From Croceicoccus gelatinilyticus (GTDB taxonomy: Bacteria > Pseudomonadota > Alphaproteobacteria > Sphingomonadales > Sphingomonadaceae): a DNA stretch of 64,000 nt. The notes under the pieces were generated by a model that worked only from the letters and a program-made list of their open reading frames with translations, was not told where the DNA came from and searched no databases. A program made the position numbers and the translations under genes. The stretch spans positions 661,690 to 725,689 of the forward strand of contig NZ_JAHCBF010000002.1 in the NCBI RefSeq assembly GCF_018398395.1. Direction: 5' to 3'. This document shows, in pieces, positions 27,452-35,837 of this stretch. Every line of letters starts with the position of its first letter. Position 1 is the stretch's first letter.

Positions 27452-28642
27452 ATGCGTTTCGTTTTGATTGCGGGACTTGCGGCAAGCGTGGCCGCCTGCG
27501 CCCCGCCCCCGCCAGAGAAAGCCACTAGCGCAGCTACGCCGTTGCCCACCGGCGCGAGCGTAGGGACGGACGGTTTCTGGTCGATCGCCGAGGCTCCCGC
27601 GATCGGCTGGCCCGAGGTCGTGCCCGCCGACCCGTCGATCGGGCAGGAGGACATGTTCGACAAGTATGCCCGCGAGAACGGCATCACGCGCGAGCAGGCG
27701 ATGAACCAGATCAACGGTCCGGCCCGCCTTCACGAAATCATGCAGCGCATCTCCGAAAAGGTTCAGCGCGAGGAAGCGGGCAATTTCGTGCAGTTCGTGA
27801 TGGTGCGCGACCCTTCCGTCCGGATGGAAGTCTGGTTCAAGCACGACGCCGCCGCGACGCTGGCGAAACATACGAAGGACCCGCTGTTCGTACCGCGCGA
27901 AGGCGGACTCTCGCACGAAGAGCGGGACCGCATCCAGAGCGAATGGAACACGCGCCTTTCCAATGCCGGACTGTCCTTCAGCAGCTACGGCCTCGAACGC
28001 GAAGGGGTGGTCAAGTTCGACCTCGGTGTGACCGAGGAGAAGTTCCGCGAGGTGGCCAAGGCAAAGGGATGGAACCTCGATGCGCCGGTCCGCTTCGAAT
28101 TCGCCAAGCCCCAGCCGCCCGCCTTTGCGGAGGAGGCGCTGCCCAGTGGAGTGCGGATTTTCGCGCGCGAGCATATGGAGCCGGGGGCGCGACACATGGC
28201 GCTGTACCATGACACCATCGTTCTCAAGGACGGGTGTTTCAAGACAAAGGGCAGCGGCGATCTGGTGATGTTCGCCTATGACGCGCAGCTATCGACAGAT
28301 GACAATGGCTATCTCACCGTCATCAGCCCCAATGGCCGCGAACCCTATCGCATCGGTGAGCCCGGCAACTGGGGCGGGCCGAACGGAGTGGACGAGAAGA
28401 ACCCCGACGTGATCGCCTTGCGCAAGGCCTGCGGCGACGGGACCATCATGAACGTCGCCAACCCGTCGAGCGCGCGGCTTTTCGCGCTGCCCGCGCCGCA
28501 ATGGGTGACGAACTATGCCGAGGCCAAGGGTCTCACCCGCCAGAAGGCGTGGGACGATGTGACCGATTGCATGAAGGCCGAGGAAGCCGAAGGGCGCACC
28601 GGGCTGAACGCGCGGGACGTCTGCATTCGGCAGTTCAACTAG
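27452..28642 (+). CDS. Lipoprotein of unknown function
   Basis: 396 residues beginning with a lipoprotein signal peptide (MRFVLIAGLAASVAAC, lipobox VAAC at residues 13-16). No family is recognised. Visible features are a Pro/Ala linker, an EN-GITREQAMNQINGPARL segment, a middle domain with alternating strands, and a C-terminal part with DGCFKTKGSGDLVMFAYDAQ and a paired DDVTDCMK/ARDVCIRQFN ending. The GITREQA and GLTRQKAWDD segments resemble each other. A GGAGAGGG ribosome binding site precedes the ATG. The gene converges on clpS 10 bp away. Confidence 0.75.
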   Translation: MRFVLIAGLAASVAACAPPPPEKATSAATPLPTGASVGTDGFWSIAEAPAIGWPEVVPADPSIGQEDMFDKYARENGITREQAMNQINGPARLHEIMQRISEKVQREEAGNFVQFVMVRDPSVRMEVWFKHDAAATLAKHTKDPLFVPREGGLSHEERDRIQSEWNTRLSNAGLSFSSYGLEREGVVKFDLGVTEEKFREVAKAKGWNLDAPVRFEFAKPQPPAFAEEALPSGVRIFAREHMEPGARHMALYHDTIVLKDGCFKTKGSGDLVMFAYDAQLSTDDNGYLTVISPNGREPYRIGEPGNWGGPNGVDEKNPDVIALRKACGDGTIMNVANPSSARLFALPAPQWVTNYAEAKGLTRQKAWDDVTDCMKAEEAEGRTGLNARDVCIRQFN

Positions 28643-28652
28643 GAAAGGACGC

Positions 28653-29132
28653 CTACGCCTTTTCGAGCGTGCACTGCAGCGGGTGCTGGTTCTGCCGGGC
28701 GAAATCCATCACCTGGTTCACCTTCGTCTCGGCAATCTCGTAAGGGTAGATGCCGCAGACGCCCACGCCGCGCTGGTGCACGTGGAGCATGACTTGCGTC
28801 GCCTGCTCCATGTCCATGCGGAAAAAGCGCTTCAGGACCATCACGACGAATTCCATCGGCGTGTAGTCGTCGTTGAGCATGAGAACCTTGAACTGGCTCG
28901 GCTTTTTGGGTTTGGCACGCGTACGGGTGGCGAGGCTCACCTGGCCTTCACCACCGTCGCCGCCGTCGGGTTCGTCGCCACGTTCCCCGTCGTCGGGCCC
29001 TGCATGGACCGGAACGCCGACGGTGCCCATCAAGGACGGGACCGGCAGGCCGGAAGTCATCGGGCACGCGCTGTCGGGGGCCGTGAAGGCCGCGCGGCAA
29101 CCCTGTTCGGAATCGTCGTGAACCTTCGCCAT
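28653..29132 (-). CDS. clpS: ATP-dependent Clp protease adaptor ClpS
   Basis: An adaptor that delivers N-degron substrates to ClpAP. The core (about residues 70-155) is typical: [53 protein letters not shown]. The ATG at 29132 has AGGA just upstream and gives 159 residues, with an unusual Gly/Asp-rich leader of about 60 residues ([19 protein letters not shown]). A shorter product could start at a later codon. clpA is not adjacent. Confidence 0.93.
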   Translation of the reverse strand: MAKVHDDSEQGCRAAFTAPDSACPMTSGLPVPSLMGTVGVPVHAGPDDGERGDEPDGGDGGEGQVSLATRTRAKPKKPSQFKVLMLNDDYTPMEFVVMVLKRFFRMDMEQATQVMLHVHQRGVGVCGIYPYEIAETKVNQVMDFARQNQHPLQCTLEKA

Positions 29133-29202
29133 ATTCCTCGAGAATATCGTATCGGGGGCGCTTCCTACAAGGGGCAGCGACGCAATTGGATCATACAAAG
29201 AC

Positions 29203-29240
29203 GAAAACGGGGCTGGCAGTGGTTAACCTGCCGGCCCCGT
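29203..29240 (-). terminator. Intrinsic terminator of the phasin gene
   Basis: A 13-bp stem with one wobble (ACGGGGCTGGCAG with CTGCCGGCCCCGT on the plus strand) is followed on the minus strand by TTTTCG, 70 bp after the phasin stop and before clpS. Confidence 0.75.
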
Positions 29241-29309
29241 TCTCTGATCGGGAAGGCCGGCGTCTGGCGGGACGACGGCGCTTCCGATGCTTAATGGGTC
29301 AGTCTGCGA

Positions 29310-30212
29310 TTAGGCAGCCTTCACCTTTTCCATGGCGAGCGAAACGCGGCTCGACAGCGGCTGAGCGGCGTCGTTGGCCAGCTTCAGCATCGCTTCGGTG
29401 TTCTTCGACGCGGTAGCAACCGACTTGTCGAAGTACTTGCGCATCATCGCGCTCTGCAGCTGGAAGAAGTCGGTCGGCGACTTCACGGCTGCGAGTTCCT
29501 TGACCTCTGCGGTCAGGGCTTCGAATTCAGCCTTCGAGTCTGCGACGAGGCCGCGACCCATTTCCTGCATGCCGCTGGCAAAGATCTTGCCCGATTCAAC
29601 CATGGCTTCGAAGTTGCCCTTGGTGAATTCGGTAGCTTCGCCCATCATGGCGGTGCTCTTTTCGTAGGCTTCCTTCGACTTCGTCTGCATGTCGGCCATT
29701 GCGGTCTGGATGCCCTTGGTAAGCGCTTCGGGGGTAGTCATCTTGCTAAGCTCCTGAGTGATCTTGGTTGTGATTTTGGCGGGTTCGGATGCCACCGCAG
29801 CGATCTTCGCGGCGGGGGCGGCAACAGTCTTCTTCACTGCGGCCTTGGCAGCTGCCGGCTTGGCGACGCGGGCCTTGGCGGGCGTCGGCTTGCTGGCGGC
29901 CTTCTTGGCCGGAGTCTTCTTCGCCGGGGTCTTCTTTACCGTGCGCTTCGCCACCGCGGTCTTGGCCGTCGACGTCTTCAGCGCAGGCTTGGAAACCGGC
30001 TTCGCAACAGCGGCCTTGGCCGCCGGCGCGGGAGTCTCTTCGATCTTTGCCGCAACTGCGGGTTCGGTCTTAGGCTCGGCCTTTGCCTTGGGCGCTGCCT
30101 TCGGCTTGGCCGGTGCTTTGGGCTTTTTCGGAGCGGCCTTGGGCTTTGCGGTAGGGGTGCTACCGGCTGCAGCCTCGTAAGCCTTGTCAGCTCCGTCGTC
30201 CTTGCTTGCCAT
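29310..30212 (-). CDS. Phasin with histone-H1-like N-terminal tail
   Basis: 300 residues. The C-terminal 140 (about 155-295) match the alphaproteobacterial phasin family (MADMQTKSKEAYEKSTAMMG, ATEFTKGNFEAMVESGKIFA, LQSAMMRKYFDKSVA), which coats PHA granules. The first 150 residues are Ala/Lys/Pro repeats (KKTPAKKTPAKKAASKPTPA) like histone H1 or the AAKP tail of Pseudomonas PhaF, which binds DNA. Here the tail is N-terminal rather than C-terminal. The class I PHA synthase lies just upstream on the same strand, and TTGCA-N-TGCA palindromes precede both genes. Confidence 0.9.
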   Translation of the reverse strand: MASKDDGADKAYEAAAGSTPTAKPKAAPKKPKAPAKPKAAPKAKAEPKTEPAVAAKIEETPAPAAKAAVAKPVSKPALKTSTAKTAVAKRTVKKTPAKKTPAKKAASKPTPAKARVAKPAAAKAAVKKTVAAPAAKIAAVASEPAKITTKITQELSKMTTPEALTKGIQTAMADMQTKSKEAYEKSTAMMGEATEFTKGNFEAMVESGKIFASGMQEMGRGLVADSKAEFEALTAEVKELAAVKSPTDFFQLQSAMMRKYFDKSVATASKNTEAMLKLANDAAQPLSSRVSLAMEKVKAA

Positions 30213-30299
30213 CGAGATTACCTCGTCTGCTATCCATGCAGCGAAGGGAGGCCAAATCGTTCCAGGCTTCCCCCCGCAACAGACCCGCCTATCGGGTCA

Positions 30300-30314
30300 T
30301 GTTGCAGTGCACAA
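30300..30314. promoter_or_regulatory. TTGCA-N-TGCA site upstream of the phasin gene (proximal copy)
   Basis: TGTTGCAGTGCACAA matches the better 30346-30360 palindrome at 12 of 15 positions. It is 88 bp upstream of the phasin ATG. The motif resembles TGC-rich PHA-repressor (PhaR) targets in other alphaproteobacteria. Confidence 0.55.
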
Positions 30315-30345
30315 TAAGTGCCGGGAGGCTTCGAGTCAAGGATTA

Positions 30346-30360
30346 TGTTGCACTGCAACA
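30346..30360. promoter_or_regulatory. Perfect 15-bp palindrome, likely PhaR operator
   Basis: TGTTGCACTGCAACA is perfectly symmetrical about its central C (7+1+7). It lies between phaC and the phasin gene, 133 bp upstream of the phasin ATG. Related copies are at 30300-30314 and in front of phaC at 32423-32437. Confidence 0.65.
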
Positions 30361-30410
30361 AAAGTCTAACATTGCTCGTCGCGGCAGTAATGCAGCTCGT
30401 CGCAAGTACT

Positions 30411-32399
30411 TCATTTCATGCGGACATATCGTCCCGGTGCGTCTTCGATCACAGTGTCGCCGCGGCCGCCGGGCTTGCGCTTTCCGGTCGCTTTTACGCG
30501 CGTCGCATCAAATGATTCGATCCAGCGGATCCAGTCCGGCCACCACGAACCCGGCGTTTCGACCGCCTGTTCGCGGAAGGCATCCAGAGTGTCGGGAACG
30601 GCCGGCTGCTCGGCATCGGGTTCGCCCACAGACCAGTACTGGTACTTGCCCGACGACGGCGGATTGACGACGCCCGCGATATGGCCCGACCCTGCCAACA
30701 GGAAGCGCATCGGACCCGACAAGTGCCGCGTCATCTTCCACACGCTGTTGAGCGGGGCGATGTGATCTTCAACGCCCGCCTGGATATAAGACGGCGTCAC
30801 GTTGCGGCGAAGGTCGATCGGCGTGCCGTGCGCGCTCAGCGCATCGGGCACGACCAGCAGGTTGTCGTGATAGAGGTTCTTCAGATACTCGCGGTGGAAG
30901 CGCGCGGGCAGGTTCGTGCTGTCCCCGTTCCAGTAGAGCAGGTCGAAGGCGGCGTAGTCCTCACCCAGCAGGTAATTGTTGATCACGTAGTTCCAGATGA
31001 GATCCGGACTGCGCAGCAAATTGAACGCCAGCGCCAGGTAGCGCCCGTCGAGGAATCCCTCACCCGCAAGCGAATCCACCATCGCCAGCTGCTGCTCGTC
31101 GATGAAGGCCTTCAGTTCGCCTGCCTCGGTGAAGTCGACTTGCGCCGTGAAGTAGGTCGCGCTCGCCACTTTCTCCGCCTCGCCCCGTCGGCCCAGCACG
31201 GCCAGCGTCGCGGCCAGTGTCGTGCCGCCCACGCAATATCCGATGGTGTGGACCGACGGCACCTTGAAGCGTTCGCGGGTCACGTCGATCGCCTCGATCA
31301 TCGCCTCGATATAGTCTTCCCAGCCCACGTCGGCCATCGACGCATCGGCAGAGCGCCACGATACGAGGCACACGGTCAGCCCCTGCTCGACCGCCCATTT
31401 CACGAAGCTTTTCTTCGGACCGAGGTCGAGGATGTAGAACCGGTTGATCCACGGCGGGAAGATCAGCAGCGGCGTCCCGATCACCGTGTCGGTGACAGGC
31501 GTGTACTGGATGATCTGGAACAGGCGGCTTTCATAGACGACCTTGCCCGGGGTCGCGGCGATATTCTCGCCCAGCGTGAAGGCATCGTTGTCGGTATGCT
31601 TGAGCTTCCCCGCCTCGAGATCGGCGATCAGGTGCTCCAGCCCCTTCACCAGATTCTCGCCACCGGTTTCAAGCGTGCGTTCGATGACCAGCGGATTGGT
31701 CAGCGGGAAGTGTGCGGGGCTCAGCGCCTCGCAGAACAGGCGGGTGAAGAACTTCAGCTGCTCGCGCCGTTCCTTCGTCAGTCCCTGAGCCGAATCGGCA
31801 GCCTCCAGCATCTGTTCCGCCGCCATCAGGTAGGCCTGGTGCAGAACGGCGAAGGCGGGATTTTCCTGCCACTTGGGGTCGCGGAAACGGCGGTCCTTGC
31901 GCGGCAGGGCGACTTGCGCCCCTTCGGCGACTTGCGCCATCCCGCACTGGGTCAGCACCGTATCCCACAGCGCCATGGCATCGGCGAAAAGCTGGTCCTG
32001 ACCGTCCTCGCCGCCCAGCGGCCATTGCTGCATCCAGCGGCCCGCCATGCTGAACCAGCGCGCCGGATCGACGATACCACTGGCCGCGATGCCGGGGTGC
32101 GTCTTCAGAAAGTCGCGCCAGACATCATTCATGTTCTGCGCAATGGCTTTCCAGTCGACTTTGTCGGCGCCGGCCTCATCCGCGTCGCCTTTCGCAGCGG
32201 GTGTATCGAGGAAGGCAGAGAACATCGCCTTGGTGGCGCTGTCCTGCATCTCGATCATGTCGCGCATCGGGCCGTCCATCATGCCGAGGAACGGGCCAGC
32301 CATCAGCGATGCCAGGAACGGCGTTTCGCCCGGTCCTACCAGCGGCATTTCGGTCCTGGTCTTGTCGCTAGCGCCCGTGTCTTTTGTATCGGTGGCCAT
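30411..32399 (-). CDS. phaC: Class I polyhydroxyalkanoate synthase
   Basis: A 662-residue enzyme polymerising (R)-3-hydroxyacyl-CoA. It has the N-terminal PhaC domain, the substrate-box motif PPWINRFYILDLGPKKSFVKW, the lipase-like box GYCVGGT with nucleophile Cys389, and later VEDHIAPLNS and GSGHIAGVVNPP that carry the catalytic Asp and His. At 662 residues it is somewhat longer than the 590-residue Ralstonia enzyme, mostly at the N-terminus. The ATG at 32399 follows GGGAGAAAGCC. A TTGCA-A-TGCA site lies 24 bp upstream. Confidence 0.95.
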   Translation of the reverse strand: MATDTKDTGASDKTRTEMPLVGPGETPFLASLMAGPFLGMMDGPMRDMIEMQDSATKAMFSAFLDTPAAKGDADEAGADKVDWKAIAQNMNDVWRDFLKTHPGIAASGIVDPARWFSMAGRWMQQWPLGGEDGQDQLFADAMALWDTVLTQCGMAQVAEGAQVALPRKDRRFRDPKWQENPAFAVLHQAYLMAAEQMLEAADSAQGLTKERREQLKFFTRLFCEALSPAHFPLTNPLVIERTLETGGENLVKGLEHLIADLEAGKLKHTDNDAFTLGENIAATPGKVVYESRLFQIIQYTPVTDTVIGTPLLIFPPWINRFYILDLGPKKSFVKWAVEQGLTVCLVSWRSADASMADVGWEDYIEAMIEAIDVTRERFKVPSVHTIGYCVGGTTLAATLAVLGRRGEAEKVASATYFTAQVDFTEAGELKAFIDEQQLAMVDSLAGEGFLDGRYLALAFNLLRSPDLIWNYVINNYLLGEDYAAFDLLYWNGDSTNLPARFHREYLKNLYHDNLLVVPDALSAHGTPIDLRRNVTPSYIQAGVEDHIAPLNSVWKMTRHLSGPMRFLLAGSGHIAGVVNPPSSGKYQYWSVGEPDAEQPAVPDTLDAFREQAVETPGSWWPDWIRWIESFDATRVKATGKRKPGGRGDTVIEDAPGRYVRMK

Positions 32400-32422
32400 G
32401 GCTTTCTCCCGTCGCGTACCAA

Positions 32423-32437
32423 CATTGCAATGCAGCA
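32423..32437. promoter_or_regulatory. TTGCA-N-TGCA site upstream of phaC
   Basis: CATTGCAATGCAGCA keeps the TTGCA-N-TGCA core seen twice upstream of the phasin gene. It sits 24-38 bp before the phaC start codon, where a repressor could block transcription. Confidence 0.5.
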
Positions 32438-32608
32438 GATGAAAGATCAACGCTGTCAAAAGGTCGAACGAGAAACAAAATTGCTCTTGCGCGGACTTGC
32501 GGGACATCGCAATGCCCCCCATGCTTTGGGGCAGTGCCCCGACGGCATGGCCACACAAGTGGCGCAACACGAAACGGCCATTTGGCCCATTGGATATTAA
32601 GCCGAGAG

Positions 32609-33799
32609 ATGGACAACGAGTTCTACCGCATCAAGCGCCTGCCGCCCTATGTCATCGCCGAAGTCAACGCGATGCGGGCCGAGGCGCGCCGCGCGGGACG
32701 TGACATCATCGATCTTGGCATGGGCAATCCTGATCTGCCGCCGCCGCCGCACGTCATCGACAAGCTGTGCGAAGTGGCCCGAAAGCCCGACGCCCACGGC
32801 TATTCGCAGTCGAAGGGCATTCCCGGCCTGCGCCGCGCACAGGCGAACTACTACGCCCGCCGCTTCAACGTGGAACTGGACCCCGAGCGCGAGATCGTCG
32901 TCACGATGGGTTCGAAGGAAGGGCTCGCCAGCCTCGCCACCGCGATCACCGCGCCGGGCGACGTCATCATGGCGCCCAACCCCAGCTACCCGATCCACAC
33001 GTTCGGCTTCATTCTGGCTGGCGCGACGATCCGCGAAGTACCGACGACGCCGGACGACCACTATTTCGAGGTTCTCGAAAACGCGATGCGCCACTCGGTG
33101 CCGCGTCCCACGGTGCTGATCGTGAACTACCCGTCGAACCCGACGGCAGAGACGGTCGACATCTCGTTCTATGAACGACTGGTTCCGTGGGCGAAGGAGA
33201 ACAACGTCTGGATCCTGTCCGACCTTGCCTATTCGGAGCTCTATTACGACGGCAAGCCGACCCGCTCGATCCTTGAGGTTCCGGGCGCAAAGGACGTCGC
33301 GGTCGAATTCACTTCGATGAGCAAGACCTATTCGATGGCCGGCTGGCGCATGGGCTTTGCCGTGGGCAACCAGAAGCTGATCTCGGCGCTGACGCGCGTT
33401 AAGTCCTATCTCGACTATGGCGCGTTCACCCCGATCCAGGCCGCCGCCTGCGCGGCATTGAACGGCCCGCAGGACATCGTCGAGATGAACCGCAACCTCT
33501 ATCAAAAGCGCCGCGACGTGATGGTCGATGCCTTCGCGCGCGCCGGTTGGGACATTCCCAGCCCGCCGGCATCGATGTTCGCATGGGCCCCGCTGCCTCC
33601 GGCACTGAAAGAGATGGGCAGCCTCGAGTTTTCCAAGCAGCTCCTGACCGAAGCCGAAGTCGCGGTCGCACCGGGCGTCGGGTACGGCGAACAGGGCGAA
33701 GGCTACGTGCGTATCGCCATGGTCGAGAACGAGCAGCGCCTGCGGCAGGCCGCGCGCAACGTGAAGCGCTGGTTCAAGTCGATGGGAATCAACACCTGA
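32609..33799 (+). CDS. Class I/II PLP-dependent aminotransferase (AlaC / LL-DAP aminotransferase-like)
   Basis: 396 residues of fold-type I aminotransferase. Signatures: DLGMGNPDLPPPPHVI, YSQSKGIPGLRRA, TMGSKEGLASLA, NYPSNPTAE, LSDLAYSELYYDG and the PLP-lysine motif SMSKTYSMAGWRMGF. The FYRIKRLPPYV start is characteristic of AlaC-type alanine/glutamate-pyruvate transaminases, often annotated as LL-diaminopimelate aminotransferase. The ATG at 32609 follows GCCGAGAG. Divergent from phaC across 209 bp. Confidence 0.9.
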   Translation: MDNEFYRIKRLPPYVIAEVNAMRAEARRAGRDIIDLGMGNPDLPPPPHVIDKLCEVARKPDAHGYSQSKGIPGLRRAQANYYARRFNVELDPEREIVVTMGSKEGLASLATAITAPGDVIMAPNPSYPIHTFGFILAGATIREVPTTPDDHYFEVLENAMRHSVPRPTVLIVNYPSNPTAETVDISFYERLVPWAKENNVWILSDLAYSELYYDGKPTRSILEVPGAKDVAVEFTSMSKTYSMAGWRMGFAVGNQKLISALTRVKSYLDYGAFTPIQAAACAALNGPQDIVEMNRNLYQKRRDVMVDAFARAGWDIPSPPASMFAWAPLPPALKEMGSLEFSKQLLTEAEVAVAPGVGYGEQGEGYVRIAMVENEQRLRQAARNVKRWFKSMGINT

Positions 33800-33890
33800 C
33801 CGGCGTTTGATCGGCCTTTGTCGGGCTGACGCGAAAACCGGATTGCACCGCGCGTAAAGACTCGCTAGGTGCGCCCCTCACCCGTGGTGA

Positions 33891-33964
33891 GGCCCGATGG
33901 CGGAGTGGTGACGCACCGGACTGCAAATCCGTTTACGCCGGTTCGATTCCGGCTCGGGCCTCCA
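33891..33964 (+). tRNA. tRNA-Cys (GCA)
   Basis: 74 nt with CCA encoded. Acceptor stem GGCCCGA pairs with TCGGGCC; the anticodon loop CTGCAAA carries GCA; the T arm has GGTTCGATTCC. Clear cloverleaf. Confidence 0.96.
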
Positions 33965-33985
33965 CGGTTGAATTGAAAATGGTCG

Positions 33986-34061
33986 GCCGCTTTAGCTCAG
34001 TTGGTAGAGCACATCATTCGTAATGATGGGGTCACGTGTTCGAGTCACGTAAGCGGCACCA
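33986..34061 (+). tRNA. tRNA-Thr (CGT)
   Basis: 76 nt with CCA encoded, 21 nt after tRNA-Cys. Acceptor stem GCCGCTT pairs with AAGCGGC; D arm AGCTCAGTTGGTAGAGC; anticodon loop TTCGTAA gives CGT; T arm GTGTTCGAGTCAC. Confidence 0.96.
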
Positions 34062-34095
34062 TTCCTTCCTGCCATCTCCGGAAACCGCGCAGGCC

Positions 34096-35262
34096 TTACT
34101 CCGGCCGCTTGGGCAGGGCGATCTCCGCCGTGCCGAGGCACATCTTCACGCCCTTCTGGTTCTGCATGAGATGCTTGACCTGAACAATGTGGCGGCCTTC
34201 GTCGTCGACCTGCTTGTCGATCACTTCGGCAGTCTGGATGGTAACGTCACCTGAAAGCGCGGGCCCGCGATAGTTGGCGATGGAGTGTACGACCATGCCG
34301 TGCTCTCCCGCCCAGCCGGCGAGGTAGTCGGTGACCCAAGCGCCCATCGATGCGCCATAACCGTAAGCGCGCGGCATGCCGATCTTGCGTGCGTATTTCG
34401 GAAACAGGTGCCCGCGCGACGGACCGATGTAGGCGCCATCCGTCAGTTCGGGATTGATCCGCTCCATCACCGGGTCATTTTCGTGCCCCGCCATTTCCTC
34501 GGTGAAGCCCAGTGCCGCGATATCCAGCTTGCGCCGGTCGATCGTGCCCCAGATCGTGAATAGATATGAACGCCACTCCGTCGTGAAGCTGGCCACGGTA
34601 TGCGGCCCGAAGACGCGTTCGGGCAGATGGTCGCCGATGGATACATCGTCCCACCAGCGTTCCTTGTGGCCAATATCGTGCATCATCTGGATCCACGCGA
34701 ACTTGCGCTCTTCCAGTTCGTCCAGTTCCTCGTCGCTCCATTCCGGTTCGTCGAAGTCGTCGGGATTGACCGCTGCACCTCCCGCTGCCGCGTTGTAGCG
34801 CAGCGCGGTCGATCGCTGCTTTGCGATCAGTTCGCCATGCTGGTTGCGATAGAAGTTGTCGCCGCGCTGAAAGCAGGTCGGGCCGAACCCGGTTTCCTTC
34901 ACCACGTAATCGTAGGGGATACGCTCGTTCGTCAGGGTATCGCCCCCGAACACGCGCGGGCCGTAGTGCCAGAATTCGTCGCCCGCGAAGAGCAGGTGGG
35001 AATTGGGAATACAGCCGACGCAGGCCCCAGCCGTTCCATGGCTTTCGTCCATGACGATCGGAAAGCTTTGCGGCGCGACCAGCTTGCCCCAGCGGCTTTC
35101 GGCGGCATAGGCCGGGTCGTAGTGCAGCAGGTTGGGATAGTGCATCGCGTGCACCCAGCGGCGGATGTCATTGTTGCCCAGCGGCTCGCGCAGGGGCGAG
35201 GATTCGACCGGCTTGCCAAGGTACTGGTCGATGTCCGAACAATCGAGAACGTAATCAGTCAC
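34096..35262 (-). CDS. Double hot-dog (FAS1-like dehydratase / MaoC-type) protein
   Basis: 388 residues. The N-terminal half resembles the FAS1-like dehydratase (MaoC_dehydrat_N) domain (NNDIRRWVHAMHYPNLLHYD, LFAGDEFWHYGPRVFGGDTL). The second half is hot-dog-like with HGMVVHSIANYRGPALSGDV and KGVKMCLGTAEIALP; the short MGAWVTDYLAGWAGEHG stretch precedes it. Such proteins hydrate enoyl-CoA intermediates in beta-oxidation-like breakdown of ring or side-chain substrates. Last gene of a minus-strand operon (SnoaL, SDR, SnoaL, this gene). Confidence 0.82.
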   Translation of the reverse strand: MTDYVLDCSDIDQYLGKPVESSPLREPLGNNDIRRWVHAMHYPNLLHYDPAYAAESRWGKLVAPQSFPIVMDESHGTAGACVGCIPNSHLLFAGDEFWHYGPRVFGGDTLTNERIPYDYVVKETGFGPTCFQRGDNFYRNQHGELIAKQRSTALRYNAAAGGAAVNPDDFDEPEWSDEELDELEERKFAWIQMMHDIGHKERWWDDVSIGDHLPERVFGPHTVASFTTEWRSYLFTIWGTIDRRKLDIAALGFTEEMAGHENDPVMERINPELTDGAYIGPSRGHLFPKYARKIGMPRAYGYGASMGAWVTDYLAGWAGEHGMVVHSIANYRGPALSGDVTIQTAEVIDKQVDDEGRHIVQVKHLMQNQKGVKMCLGTAEIALPKRPE

Positions 35263-35282
35263 GGGAAAATACCTTTCAGGCG

Positions 35283-35837
35283 TCAGTTCGTCGCCGGATC
35301 GCGGTGCGCGCGCCGATTGACCAGCGGGCGGAAATAGGAAGGATCATCGCTGCTGCGCGCCGATGCGCCATTAAGGGCCTGGTCCGGCACGTCGGCGAAA
35401 GGCGGCGGGATCGCGGGCGGCATGCAGGCCCACTCGATCACGTTGACGCGCAGGGCGATGCGGAATTCGCCGACGCGCCGTTCGAAGCGGTCGATATAAC
35501 GGCCGCCGGCCAGCACGATGCTGTCATCCACGTTGCGGGCCACGAATTGGTAGTACGTCTCGACATGGGCGGTATCGCCGTCGAGATCGATGTTCGACTG
35601 CAGCAGCGCGTGATGCGTCAGGTGCTGGCCTTCCCGGTGCATGGGCATGGCCCAGTCCCAGCAGTCCGCCGCCGATCCGACGAAGGGGCCCGCCGACACC
35701 TCGGCATCGTCCCAGAATGCGGACAGGTAAACCTCGCGGTCGAACCGGTCCATGCCGCGTGAAAAGGCCTGCAGCTTGCCGCGAATGGCCTCTTTGTCGA
35801 GCAGGGCGTCCAGCGCGGCCTCGCGATCATTTGCCAT
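35283..35837 (-). CDS. SnoaL-like (NTF2-fold) protein, copy 1
   Basis: 184 residues matching the SnoaL_4/nuclear-transport-factor-2 fold: an N-terminal helix pair (DKEAIRGKLQAFSRGMDRFD), YLSAFWDDAEV, TYYQFVARN and GGRYIDRFERRVGEFRIALR. Members include dehydratases and isomerases, such as BaiE and the 7-alpha-hydroxysteroid dehydratases of bile acid metabolism. The ATG at 35837 overlaps the SDR gene end by 11 bp. A long Pro-rich C-terminal tail follows the domain. Confidence 0.8.
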   Translation of the reverse strand: MANDREAALDALLDKEAIRGKLQAFSRGMDRFDREVYLSAFWDDAEVSAGPFVGSAADCWDWAMPMHREGQHLTHHALLQSNIDLDGDTAHVETYYQFVARNVDDSIVLAGGRYIDRFERRVGEFRIALRVNVIEWACMPPAIPPPFADVPDQALNGASARSSDDPSYFRPLVNRRAHRDPATN

